In this document: piece after piece, positions 31,232-39,319 of the stretch
How positions within the stretch are numbered: position 1 is the stretch's first letter
Layout of the letters: the number at the start of each line of letters is the position of its first letter
Origin: Bifidobacterium saguini DSM 23967
GTDB lineage: Bacteria; Actinomycetota; Actinomycetes; Actinomycetales; Bifidobacteriaceae
NCBI RefSeq assembly: GCF_000741715.1
Contig: NZ_JGZN01000020.1
Coordinates: 1 to 39,844 of the forward strand
DNA length: 39,844 nt
Direction of reading: 5' to 3'
The notes under the pieces: model-generated
Told to the model about the DNA's origin: nothing
Database searches by the model: none
The model's input: the letters and a program-made list of their open reading frames with translations, nothing else
Made by a program: the position numbers and the translations under genes

Positions 31232-32596
31232 TCACCTGGTGCGGGCTGGATCGTTGTTCTCGAGTTGGTCGGGCAAGGCCGAACCCGGGTCGATGATCCC
31301 GAAAGAATCACTGGCGGAAGGCAACGAGAATCCGCTATCTTCGATCGCTTCGAGGAACGAGAACATCCTGTTTTCCATTATCTCACCCAACCTGCCGGGT
31401 TCCAGACCGGCAAAACGGTGCCGGGCGGCATCGGCGAAGCCGGAGGCCAGCCCGGTGAAACCGTCGGCCACCCGGTCCACATCCAGGCCAGCCTTCCCCG
31501 CGAGGGCGGTCCAGACCTTCACGTCCGCCAGCTCATCGAACCGGTTCAGACCGTTGACATGGTAGGAGAAGGTCAGCTCGGGATCGCCGGCATCCATGTA
31601 CGGGATGATGGATGCCACGTCATACATGGGAGACATCCGGTAACGTCCGTCGGGCAGCAATTGGATGCTCATGTTCTTCGAGTGGAGATCCGTCGCCCCG
31701 ACCAGCGCGTTGAACTGCACCTGGAGCAACATCTCATAGGGCATTTCCGGATCAAGCCGTCCCGCAAGGGCGAGCATGTCGAGCAGGGTCGGACCGCCAT
31801 CCTCCTCATATTTGAGATCCGAGGTAAACCCGAGTGCCTGGCAGAAGTCCATCTGATGAATCCTGTCCATGTGGCCGTCAGGATCGCCCGTGCGATCGAA
31901 CCTCCATGACAGGACGAAATCCGTTCCGGCCGAATGGAACACATCGGTCCTAGCAGCCGGCAGCCCGAGATCGGAAGCCGTGAGAAGGCACGCCATCTCA
32001 TTCCTCGCCTGAGCCAGCATTCCGGGAAGCGACGGCTTCACGATCACGCTGGTCGGCTCCGCGCCGTACGGCACGCACCATACGCCGTCACGCCTGATCC
32101 GGTACGCGGACTTGGATTGCGCGCCGGGCAGGGACCAATGGGTTTTGCGGTAGTCACGGGAATGCGAGTTGATGACCAGCGAGGAAAGCTGGTCCTCGAC
32201 CTCCTCCGAGGAAAGAGGGGTCAGCCCTCCCTTGCCGGACAGCAGATCAGCCGTCATGTCCAGGGAACAAAGACGCACCGCGCCCGGACAGTCATACCCC
32301 ATGATGGAGATCAGACGGAAGGGCGTGGGCCTCCCCCGCATTCCGGTCGAGGTCATCACGCGCCGACGCTCGGCAGGATCCTCCGGGAGAAGGCCCTCCA
32401 CATACGAGGCGACGGCTCCCCTATCAGGCTTCCTGTCATCCCAATGGAGGGAAATCTTCGGATCAAGGGAAGGCGACAGCGGCAAGGAGTCACGGGAAGC
32501 GTACTCCAGATGCATCACATCATGCCGCGCCTCTATTCTGGCGACCACCCTGTCGTAGAGAATCACATCAAGGGTTTCGGTATGGCCGCTGGTCAT
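31232..32596 (-). CDS. hipA: HipA family kinase, second copy
   Basis: 454 residues from an ATG at 32596 after AAAGGAGC. HipA landmarks: VASYVEGLLPEDPAERRRVM, HWSLPGAQSKSAYRI, SVIVKPSLPG, then ALVGATDLHSKNMSIQLLPD (catalytic Asp) and SPMYDVASIIPY (metal Asp). It is only distantly similar to the first HipA. The usual Asn-Ser before Asp-Ala-His is here Ala-Thr-Asp-Leu-His. The C-terminus IIDPGSALPDQLENNDPARTR resembles that of the first HipA and ends Thr-Arg as in the tailed operon proteins. No HipB gene precedes it: upstream there are only fragments, so the toxin appears orphaned. Confidence 0.88.
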   Translation of the reverse strand: MTSGHTETLDVILYDRVVARIEARHDVMHLEYASRDSLPLSPSLDPKISLHWDDRKPDRGAVASYVEGLLPEDPAERRRVMTSTGMRGRPTPFRLISIMGYDCPGAVRLCSLDMTADLLSGKGGLTPLSSEEVEDQLSSLVINSHSRDYRKTHWSLPGAQSKSAYRIRRDGVWCVPYGAEPTSVIVKPSLPGMLAQARNEMACLLTASDLGLPAARTDVFHSAGTDFVLSWRFDRTGDPDGHMDRIHQMDFCQALGFTSDLKYEEDGGPTLLDMLALAGRLDPEMPYEMLLQVQFNALVGATDLHSKNMSIQLLPDGRYRMSPMYDVASIIPYMDAGDPELTFSYHVNGLNRFDELADVKVWTALAGKAGLDVDRVADGFTGLASGFADAARHRFAGLEPGRLGEIMENRMFSFLEAIEDSGFSLPSASDSFGIIDPGSALPDQLENNDPARTR

Positions 32597-32671
32597 GGAT
32601 AAGCTCCTTTCCGACTCGCCGATAATCAACGCGAAACCCGTGAAGAGGGATGGCCGCGTGGAATATCCTCA

Positions 32672-32762
32672 CCCATCGTATACGTCCTTGACCACCTCGA
32701 GCAGAGCACGCTCGATCATGACGAGGAACGAGTCGTTTCCACCTCGTGCCGATGGCATGCCG
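32672..32762 (-). pseudogene. Fragment of the decayed gene at 29140-29510
   Basis: About 90 bp from ATCGTATACGTCCTTGACCA aligns with 29190-29280 (ATCGTATGCGTCCTTGATCA) at roughly three quarters identity by eye. It is the 3' end of the unknown gene, without the rest, and marks the edge of a duplicated segment. Confidence 0.65.
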
Positions 32763-32904
32763 CCATAGATGCTCATCTCCAGAGGCAGGTCAGAAAAACA
32801 TGAAGAACACACTGACGAGGCGAGCCGGCCCCGTCATTAGGCGGTTTCGGAAAAGCTCAGATGGTACGGCCCGTGGAGGGGATCTGGAACGAGCCGTGCA
32901 GGAT

Positions 32905-33150
32905 CGGCAGACCATCCTTCGTGTCATACGTGAACGATATGCGTTCCCCCCGTCGTCTTCCGAGAACACGCCCACATGACGCCCGTTCTCCCAGGCGTGC
33001 AATTCCCTCACATCAGTCTCCCGGCGTAGGCGGACGGGAGTGTTTCGGTGCGAATATGCAGCAGGTCGAACATCCTGTACACGTAGCGGATGGAGGTCAG
33101 ACCGGTTTCCACAAGCTCCTCGGCGCTTGAGAGGGGGAACACCGGCGCTC
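32905..33150 (-). pseudogene. Fragment spanning the hipB-hipA junction
   Basis: About 245 bp closely match 28595-28836, that is the first ~100 bp of hipA plus the last ~140 bp of the HipB-like gene, with only scattered changes (for example GCATGCAATTCCCTCATAGC against GCGTGCAATTCCCTCACATC). No frame is functional. The rest of 32597-33188 holds nothing else I can identify. The high identity points to a recent duplication. Confidence 0.85.
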
Positions 33151-33188
33151 CTGGATGACCGTATGGCAATGGAAGATGATGCCCGGTC

Positions 33189-34331
33189 TCATCTCCCGTT
33201 GCCGTTGGTCTTCGGCTGGGCGAGGGTCTGTGATGGGATTGCGGGCATGGTCTCGGCGGACGGCTGCGGCGCGGGGTTCATGGAGGATTCCATTGCGGGG
33301 CTGTATTCGCCGAACGGGTCGGGCCCGTACCATTCCTCGCTTTCATTGAGGTCGAGCGGCATGTCCTCGTAGCCTTCCGGCTCCCCCGTCGCCAGATCGC
33401 CGCCTCCCTGACGGTCCGGTTCCGCGGCATGCGCGGACGTGTTTCCCTCGCGCTGTTCTCCGGTCCGATCGGCGTCGTCGGGCTGCTCGGCTGCGGATTG
33501 CGGCATCGGGGCCGCGTCGGCGTTCTCGGTGCGTTCGGCCTCGCTGACGGTGCTGGGCTCGTCTCCGGCGGCTTTGTTGTCCGAGTGGGAGGATTCCGGC
33601 AAGGCCTGGTCCTGGAGGAAGCTGATCCTCGTGGCCGCGTCGTCCAGCCCGTTGACCGGAGCGCACATCACGGCCTCCACGATGCGGTCGTGGTCGTATC
33701 CGGCCCAGCCGCCGGTGAGCCTGGAGTCCACCCAGAACGACTGTTCGCCGCCGTGCTCGGCCCTGAACGTCTCGGCGTCCACGCGTTGCAGGTCCACGGC
33801 CACGCCGGCAGTGTTGAACGCGTTCAGCGTGGATTGCAGCGCGGGCGACTGGTCGCTGTACGTGATGGTCACATGGTTGACGAGATGGTCGGAGGCCGCG
33901 TCGATGTGGGATTCGGGGTGCCGTTTCGACCATTCGTCCTTCAGACGGCGTTTCGCCTCGATGATCTGGCGGCGGAACCCGGGGTCGTTGCCCTCCAGCT
34001 GGTCGGCCACCATCCATGCCTGCAACAGCGAGGAGTCGCGCATGCCGCGCCAGGTGTCGCCGTCTGAGAGCACGGTCGCCGTCAGGTTGGATTCGAACCC
34101 CTTGTTGAGCCGTTCGCGGTTCTCCGTCTCCCACTGTTCGAGGCGCGCGGCCTGCTGCTGCCTCCTCGTCTGGTCGTACCGTTCGTTCTGCGCGGCCCGT
34201 TCCGCGCGTTCGCGCAGCCGCATGCGGTCCCCGCGCAGTTCGGCGTGCAGCGCGCGCAGCTGCTGGGCCACGCTGTTCCAGCTCTGGACCATGATCTGGT
34301 CGAGGCCGTCTTCGGGATCAATCTGAGCCAT
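33189..34331 (-). CDS. Hypothetical coiled-coil protein of the transfer operon
   Basis: 380 residues; the start at 34331 overlaps the preceding gene by 14 nt. Residues of about 20-90 form a basic coiled coil (RALHAELRGDRMRLRERAER, RRQQQAARLEQWETENRERL). The middle has an alpha/beta region (SDQSPALQSTLNAFNTAGVA). The last 140 residues are disordered, acidic and Pro/Ser/Glu-rich, ending QPKTNGNGR. No membrane segment is seen. It is the last gene of the VirB4-TraG operon. Function unknown; a cytoplasmic accessory factor of transfer is likely from context. Confidence 0.75.
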   Translation of the reverse strand: MAQIDPEDGLDQIMVQSWNSVAQQLRALHAELRGDRMRLRERAERAAQNERYDQTRRQQQAARLEQWETENRERLNKGFESNLTATVLSDGDTWRGMRDSSLLQAWMVADQLEGNDPGFRRQIIEAKRRLKDEWSKRHPESHIDAASDHLVNHVTITYSDQSPALQSTLNAFNTAGVAVDLQRVDAETFRAEHGGEQSFWVDSRLTGGWAGYDHDRIVEAVMCAPVNGLDDAATRISFLQDQALPESSHSDNKAAGDEPSTVSEAERTENADAAPMPQSAAEQPDDADRTGEQREGNTSAHAAEPDRQGGGDLATGEPEGYEDMPLDLNESEEWYGPDPFGEYSPAMESSMNPAPQPSAETMPAIPSQTLAQPKTNGNGR

Positions 34332-35310
34332 TCTTCCTCCTTGCCATGATGGCAGTCCTGCGTTCGTCTTCCTTCACGCCGCCCGGCACGGACAGCGTTT
34401 CGAGTATGGGTTCGCGCCATGCGCGGCCCGGCCGCTCGCACGGCAGGGGCTCGCCCTTCCTGGTGATCTTCTGCTCGCAGTCGAGGCTGGCGACGATGCC
34501 GCGGTCCTTGTCGAACACGCGGTCGAGCATCGACGCCGCCTGGATGTAAAAGATCATCATCTGGCCGGGTGACTTGCGCGCGTTCTCATAGGCGCGCCAC
34601 ATCGCGTCGAGCGGGAACACGAGGGCCGGGTAGCGCCACCAGTCGGGCACCCATTTCATGTTCACGCTGGCGGATTGGTGGTAGCAGAACACGTTCGCGA
34701 CGAACCGTTCCACGAACGCGGCGAGGTTCGGATAATAGGTGTCGCCGCGGCGCATTCGCGCGCCGAACTGGCCGGCCATGTCCCTGGAGCGAGCAGGGCC
34801 GAGATCCGACCCCTCGTCTCCCGACAGCCCGTTCCCCGCAGTCCTGCCGCCAGTTTCCGGCATCATGGTTCCCCCGTTGTCGGGATGGTCGATGGCCTCC
34901 GTCTCCGTTCCCGGCTCCGGCGGGTTCTCGTAGCCGGCCCGTGGCTCGTCGCGGATGATGTCCGGTTTTGCCGTGCGGGGTTCCGCCTTTTCGCCGGCGA
35001 GCTCCTTTCCGGCCTCGCCACGGTTCTCCGTGGCGGACGGTTTTTCGGTATTCCGGTGTTTCGGTGTTCCGGTCCCGGCGACGGTGGAGGTTTCGATCTC
35101 CTCGTTCGCGGGGATGCGCGGCGGTTCGGGGTTCGGCAGCCCTGCTCCGTAGGGCACGCCCTTCTCCTCGAGGACGGCGCGGGTGAACAGTTCCAGCCAC
35201 CCGCATTCCGATGAGAGAAGCGTTCTGGCGGCTCCGACCGCGCGCCGCCATTCCTCTCCGTCCGGCCCCGAGGTCGTGGGGGCCTCATTCGTTTCGTTGT
35301 GCTCGTTCAT
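34318..35310 (-). CDS. DUF4913-domain protein
   Basis: 330 residues from an ATG at 35310 that overlaps the traG stop by ATGA. The N-terminal half is disordered and rich in Glu, Pro and Thr. The C-terminal half carries the DUF4913 core, DTYYPNLAAFVERFVANVF to VPDWWRYPALVFPLDAMWRA and SPGQMMIFYIQAASMLD, a domain common beside coupling proteins of actinobacterial conjugative elements. The domain's function is not known. Tight coupling with traG suggests that it works with the coupling protein, perhaps in substrate docking (inference). Confidence 0.85.
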   Translation of the reverse strand: MNEHNETNEAPTTSGPDGEEWRRAVGAARTLLSSECGWLELFTRAVLEEKGVPYGAGLPNPEPPRIPANEEIETSTVAGTGTPKHRNTEKPSATENRGEAGKELAGEKAEPRTAKPDIIRDEPRAGYENPPEPGTETEAIDHPDNGGTMMPETGGRTAGNGLSGDEGSDLGPARSRDMAGQFGARMRRGDTYYPNLAAFVERFVANVFCYHQSASVNMKWVPDWWRYPALVFPLDAMWRAYENARKSPGQMMIFYIQAASMLDRVFDKDRGIVASLDCEQKITRKGEPLPCERPGRAWREPILETLSVPGGVKEDERRTAIMARRKNGSD

Positions 35311-37109
35311 CGTTCCGCCTTTCCGTTTGCCGTGGACCTGGCCGAGGCAAGCGCGTCGGCCCATCGTCTGTTGCCGGTCCACGGCAGTGTCCTGACGATC
35401 TGCGCCCTGGACTGCGACGCGAGCAGGAGGGCGCGACCGATGGGCCATTCCGCGAGGTCGGCCACGTCGAGGATGCTTTCCCTCTGGATGCTGTTATTCA
35501 CGCTTCGCCGGCCGGTGCCGTCGATGTTGACGCTGCCGCGCACGATCTCCCTCTGGCCGACGAGCTGGCTGATCTCGCCGAGGAACCTCGCGTCCTTGAT
35601 GCCGCCGAGATAGACGGTGATGTTCGCGTTGTTGAACAGGCTTCCGAAGTTGGTCTCGCCGAACGCGGCCTTGCCCTGGTCGGGGTTCTGCCAGATGGTC
35701 ATGATCGGGATGCCGGCCGACCCGAAATAGCTGTACACGTCGGCGAGTTCGGGCCAGCGGCAGATGTTCGCGGCCTCGTCCAGCACGCAGCACAGGGGCA
35801 CGGGGAGCCGTCGGTTGTTGCCGGTGAACTCGCTTTGGGCGCGTTGGAACGCGGTGAACGCGACGACGGCGGTGAGGCTCGCGGTCAATGCGGTGGATGG
35901 CCTGCCCTGCGCGGAGAGCAGGTAGAGCGTGTCCTCGCTCGTGGCGAACGCGTATGGGTCGAACAGGCCTCGGTCCTCGATCATCCGACCGTCCTGGTCG
36001 CGTTTCGGATCGATCCAGTCGATGATCTCGGGGTCGGCGAGGAACGCGACCATGGTCTGCAACGAGCCGAACACGCCGCTTCGCGTCTCGGGGGTCAGGG
36101 CGATGACGCTGGAGACGCGGGACGCGATGCCCGCGTAGCGCGGGTATTCGCTCAGAATATCGGCCGGAGTGGTGTCGCGCTCGTTGCTGCACCATCGAAA
36201 TACGTCGGCCACGGATCTGCCTCCCAGATGCGCGGCGAACAGGTAGTCGGCGAGCTGCTGGGCGGCGGTTCCGGGGAAGAAGTCGTCGCCGCCGGTCTGC
36301 GGCTGGCCGGAGGCGTACCTCCAGCAGTCGGCGATGCGTTTCGCGTCGGCTATGGTCTGCACGGAGGCGATCAGGTTCCACACCCACGGGGCCCGTTCGC
36401 GGTTCGGGTCGGCGATCCTTTCCGGGTCGAACACCCACAGCTTGCAGTCGGGATGGTCGAGCTTGCGGATCGGTGCGGTCACGTCGAGGATGTCGCCCTT
36501 GTTGGAGGTGGCCAGGCAGGGGCCGGGCGCCGAAAGCACCGCGGGGATCGCGTAGCACAGGGATTTGCCGGATCGCGGGCCGGCAAGCACGATGGCCATG
36601 TCCTCCCAGCTGGTGTACATGGCGGTGTTGTCCACGATGTTGCGGCCCAGCGGATAGCCGGGCGACATGCCGTCATGGTAGCGGCGCGCGTCGATGAGCC
36701 TGGTGGCCATGCTTTCGGCCTTCGCCTCGCTCACCTTCTCCACGGCCTCGCCGTGCCCCATGCTCGGAGCGTACACGTCCACGCGCGTGCGTCCCTTCGA
36801 GCCGGTGGCCCACGGGATCGCCTTGCGCACGATGAGCCATGCCAGCAGGCCGCATGCGACGGCCAGGAGCGCGAGCATGAGGATCGCCAGCGTCCATTGG
36901 GCCGGGGTGAGCGTCCACTGGCCGGAGGCGAGGTAGAGGAGCGCGAACAGCTGGAAGGGATGCCCGGCGAGCGAGCATGCAAGGGCGAAGACTAGCAGGA
37001 TCAGGAGCCCGGCCGCGATGATCGACAGCTCGATCCTGCGGCTGGGCCTGACGGTGCCGCCGAGGTCCCTGACGCGGTTGGATTGCAGTTTCGGATCGAC
37101 GTCGGCCAA
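35307..37109 (-). CDS. traG: TraG/VirD4-type conjugative coupling protein
   Basis: 600 residues; TTG start at 37109 after GGAGAAAAGGAT. Two transmembrane segments lie at about 28-48 and 73-95, then the cytoplasmic ATPase: Walker A GPRSGKS at 177-183, Walker B VPLCCVLDEAANIC near residue 430, and downstream GIPIMTIWQNPDQGKAAFGE typical of the TraG/TraD all-alpha and motor parts. It receives the relaxase-DNA complex and other substrates and passes them to the channel. If the shared C-terminal tail is an export signal, this is its expected receptor. A hairpin (CGCCGGAA/TTCCGGCG) fills the gap before it. Confidence 0.95.
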   Translation of the reverse strand: MADVDPKLQSNRVRDLGGTVRPSRRIELSIIAAGLLILLVFALACSLAGHPFQLFALLYLASGQWTLTPAQWTLAILMLALLAVACGLLAWLIVRKAIPWATGSKGRTRVDVYAPSMGHGEAVEKVSEAKAESMATRLIDARRYHDGMSPGYPLGRNIVDNTAMYTSWEDMAIVLAGPRSGKSLCYAIPAVLSAPGPCLATSNKGDILDVTAPIRKLDHPDCKLWVFDPERIADPNRERAPWVWNLIASVQTIADAKRIADCWRYASGQPQTGGDDFFPGTAAQQLADYLFAAHLGGRSVADVFRWCSNERDTTPADILSEYPRYAGIASRVSSVIALTPETRSGVFGSLQTMVAFLADPEIIDWIDPKRDQDGRMIEDRGLFDPYAFATSEDTLYLLSAQGRPSTALTASLTAVVAFTAFQRAQSEFTGNNRRLPVPLCCVLDEAANICRWPELADVYSYFGSAGIPIMTIWQNPDQGKAAFGETNFGSLFNNANITVYLGGIKDARFLGEISQLVGQREIVRGSVNIDGTGRRSVNNSIQRESILDVADLAEWPIGRALLLASQSRAQIVRTLPWTGNRRWADALASARSTANGKAER

Positions 37110-37187
37110 ATCCTTTTCTCCTTTCCCGCGCCGGAACCGTCGGTGTCACGGCGCTTCCGGCGGGAGACGTGATCTATGGCTGCGTGG

Positions 37188-37793
37188 TCAGAAGGCGTTG
37201 CCCTGGGAGAACTCGGATCGCGGCTGGCCGGCGATGACGTTCGGATCAGCGGGGTCGGCGGGCATGGTTACCGGGTTTCCGGACAGCGGGTCGTAGGGTT
37301 CGCCGCCGAACGTGCGGGGTACGCCGTCGCCCCAGTATTCGCCGCGCGAGGCGATCGGCTGATCCATGTCGGAACGCTGCTGCTCGTTATGGCGTTTGCG
37401 TTCCGCGGCCTGGCGACGGCGCTGGGTGGCGATAGCGTCGATCTGCATGGAATCGCCGATCACGACGGGTCTGGCGTAGGCCTTGCCGTCCTTGTCGCTG
37501 ATGTACGCGTCGGGATCGCCCTGGCGGCCGGTGGCGACCACGGAGTCGCCCTGACGGAAGTCGCAGCCGTGGAGGATCTCGGCGGCCGTCCCCCAGAATT
37601 TGACGGTGGTCTTCACGGGGCCCGCGGGATTGTCGGCCCAGGTGCCGTCCTGCTGGCGGATGCGCGGCCGGTCCTCGTATACGGTGGCGCGCAGGAAGGC
37701 CCTGCTCTCCGATCCGTCCTCGTTGGCTCTGGCCGGGAAGTAGTCGGGGTTCGCGGCGAGGTTGCCTCGCACGACCTGCATGGATTGCGGCAT
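37188..37793 (-). CDS. ssb: Single-stranded DNA-binding protein with DPADPN stretch
   Basis: 201 residues from an ATG at 37793 after AAAAGGAGACC. The first 120 residues form the SSB OB fold (QVVRGNLAANPDYFPARAN, KTTVKFWGTAAEILHGCDF, GDSVVATGR). The C-terminal part is flexible, contains MPADPADPNVIAGQPRSEF close to the shared tail motif, and ends QGNAF instead of the acidic DDDIPF-type tip that recruits host proteins. SSB genes are typical leading-region genes of conjugative elements and coat the transferred strand. A backbone box is 87 nt upstream. Confidence 0.85.
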   Translation of the reverse strand: MPQSMQVVRGNLAANPDYFPARANEDGSESRAFLRATVYEDRPRIRQQDGTWADNPAGPVKTTVKFWGTAAEILHGCDFRQGDSVVATGRQGDPDAYISDKDGKAYARPVVIGDSMQIDAIATQRRRQAAERKRHNEQQRSDMDQPIASRGEYWGDGVPRTFGGEPYDPLSGNPVTMPADPADPNVIAGQPRSEFSQGNAF

Positions 37794-37819
37794 TGCGGTC
37801 TCCTTTTCGGTTCGTATGG

Positions 37820-38914
37820 CTACGGCCGTGCGCGCTGTTGCGCCGGCGTTATCATGGTCGGTCGTGGTCCGCGGAGATGCGGGGCATGCCGTCCTTGGGG
37901 TTCAGCGGCACAGGCGGCTGCCGTCGCTCCAGCCTCATCGGGGTTCCCTGCCTCGGGCAGGCGGTCGAGCGTGCTGGACGCGTAGCGGTCGGAGGCGTCG
38001 TATCCGATGGATTCCTCGGCCAGCCTGCGCGCGTTCAGCTCGTCGCCCGCGGCGAGCAGGAGCATGGATTTCAGGCCGGCGATCCGGTAGCCGACCTCGG
38101 TGGGGGCGTTCGCCTCCACGGGGTCGAGGATACCCATCGCCATCGCGATCCGCTTCGGGTCGGCGGGTTCGGACGGGTCGATGAGACGGTCGAACAGCCG
38201 GTCCGTGTCCACGAGATCGTCGCGTGTGTTGATGAGCCCGCGCAGCCGGTCGAGAGGCAGTGGCGCGTTCGGGTCCAGCACGTCGCTGGCGATCATCATG
38301 GCCGTGGATTCCGGGGCGAACCTCATCATCACGGCCAGCACCGCGAGACGGGCCGAATCGTTCGACCATTCCCCCGGCGAGCGGGGCTCCTCCATCATCC
38401 TCATCCAGTCGTAGGCGGCGGCGTCCCTCCAGGTGGAGCGCACGTAGTCTGAGAAGCCGTCGGCGTCCATGCCGGAGTTCAGGTATTCGTTCGACGCCGC
38501 GGTGACCACCGTGTCCAGGGAGGGGCCGTCGCGGTCGTCGGCGGATGCTTCGGCGCGCACCATGAACGATGTGCCGAGCATGTCGGCGACCGTGCCCTCG
38601 CGCCCCGATGCGTCGGAATCCGCGCCTTCTTCGGCGGGTTCGTATTCGAGACGCTCCACCTCCCCGGCGAGCCATCGCGAGCCGGCCGGGAAGAAGCCGT
38701 CCATCGACCTCATGGCGGGTTCGATGATGGAGGCCAGATTCCGGTACACGGCGTTCGGATCAGCGGCGGACTCGACGGCCTGCTCTGCATCGTTGTATTC
38801 CACGACGCGGTTGGCGACGCTCATGGGGTCGCCGGGCCGGATGTCGTCATACGATTCGCCCCAGCGTTCGATCCATTCGAGCAGCGTATCCCTCGTGATC
38901 TCGGTTTCGTGCAT
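37820..38914 (-). CDS. Hypothetical acidic helical protein of the transfer operon
   Basis: 364 residues from an ATG at 38914 after CGAGGAGACGAAC; an in-frame ATG at 38944 overlaps the previous stop by ATGA and is an alternative. The protein is acidic, mostly helical and soluble, with no recognised domain (WIERWGESYDDIRPGDPMSV; VLAVMMRFAPESTAMMIASD). The last 40 residues change to basic, Pro/Arg-rich sequence and may be weakly constrained. A box copy 64 nt before the 38914 start, the standard distance, supports that choice. Function unknown. Confidence 0.7.
   Translation of the reverse strand: MHETEITRDTLLEWIERWGESYDDIRPGDPMSVANRVVEYNDAEQAVESAADPNAVYRNLASIIEPAMRSMDGFFPAGSRWLAGEVERLEYEPAEEGADSDASGREGTVADMLGTSFMVRAEASADDRDGPSLDTVVTAASNEYLNSGMDADGFSDYVRSTWRDAAAYDWMRMMEEPRSPGEWSNDSARLAVLAVMMRFAPESTAMMIASDVLDPNAPLPLDRLRGLINTRDDLVDTDRLFDRLIDPSEPADPKRIAMAMGILDPVEANAPTEVGYRIAGLKSMLLLAAGDELNARRLAEESIGYDASDRYASSTLDRLPEAGNPDEAGATAAACAAEPQGRHAPHLRGPRPTMITPAQQRARP
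37881..37894 (-). promoter_or_regulatory. Backbone box upstream of ssb
   Basis: The minus strand reads GGACGGCATGCCCC, then GC, 87 nt before the ssb start and inside the 3' end of the preceding gene. Confidence 0.6.
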
Positions 38915-38940
38915 GTTCGTCTCCTCGGCTTGCGGTTCGC

Positions 38941-39300
38941 TCATGCGTCCGATCGTCGCACCGGCTCGGCGACTCCGCGGGGCAGGCCGTCGCCGCTTTC
39001 CTCGAGGCGGCGGAGCTCCCCGATCGCGTCGATGACGCTCAGCTGGGTCTCCCCGTAGCTCGCGTGGCGTACGAGCCGTCTCCACGAGGGGCCCTCGGGA
39101 ACCGCGAGGCCCGACCGGCCGAGGGGGACGACCGAGATGTCGAGGTCCCACGGCGACTCCCCCGCCGGGGAGAACACGATCACGCCCCGCTCCCCCGTGG
39201 CGGTGATGACGCCCTGTCCCTCGTCCGTGCGGATCGCCGCGCCCTGGGAGTCCAGCAGCCGGCGGATCATGCGTCTGACGCCGGTGGCGAGCCTTTCCAT
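38941..39300 (-). CDS. Small hypothetical protein between virB4 and the 37820 gene
   Basis: 119 residues from an ATG at 39300 after AGAAAGGAGACC; the upstream ATG at 39327 lacks a site. The N-terminus is basic (RLATGVRRMIRRLLDSQGAA), followed by a beta-rich part (GVITATGERGVIVFSPAGES). No domain or membrane segment is recognised. Its stop overlaps the 38944 ATG. Function unknown. Confidence 0.65.
   Translation of the reverse strand: MERLATGVRRMIRRLLDSQGAAIRTDEGQGVITATGERGVIVFSPAGESPWDLDISVVPLGRSGLAVPEGPSWRRLVRHASYGETQLSVIDAIGELRRLEESGDGLPRGVAEPVRRSDA
38979..38992 (-). promoter_or_regulatory. Backbone box upstream of 37820-38914
   Basis: The minus strand reads CGACGGCCTGCCCC, then GCGG, 64 nt before the ATG at 38914. 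It lies inside the coding end of the previous gene (residues GDGLPRG). Confidence 0.55.
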
Positions 39301-39319
39301 GATGGTCTCCTTTCTGTCG

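Noticed and set aside
35211..36995. 594-codon open frame antisense to traG
   Set aside because: High-GC genes leave long antisense frames open; there is no ribosome binding site or domain, and the opposite strand encodes a clear coupling protein.
12438..38992. The box as a conserved peptide Asp-Gly-Leu-Pro-Arg
   Set aside because: The box can be read as DGLPR on its own strand, but it lies mostly outside genes, in different frames, and the constant feature is its distance to the next start codon.
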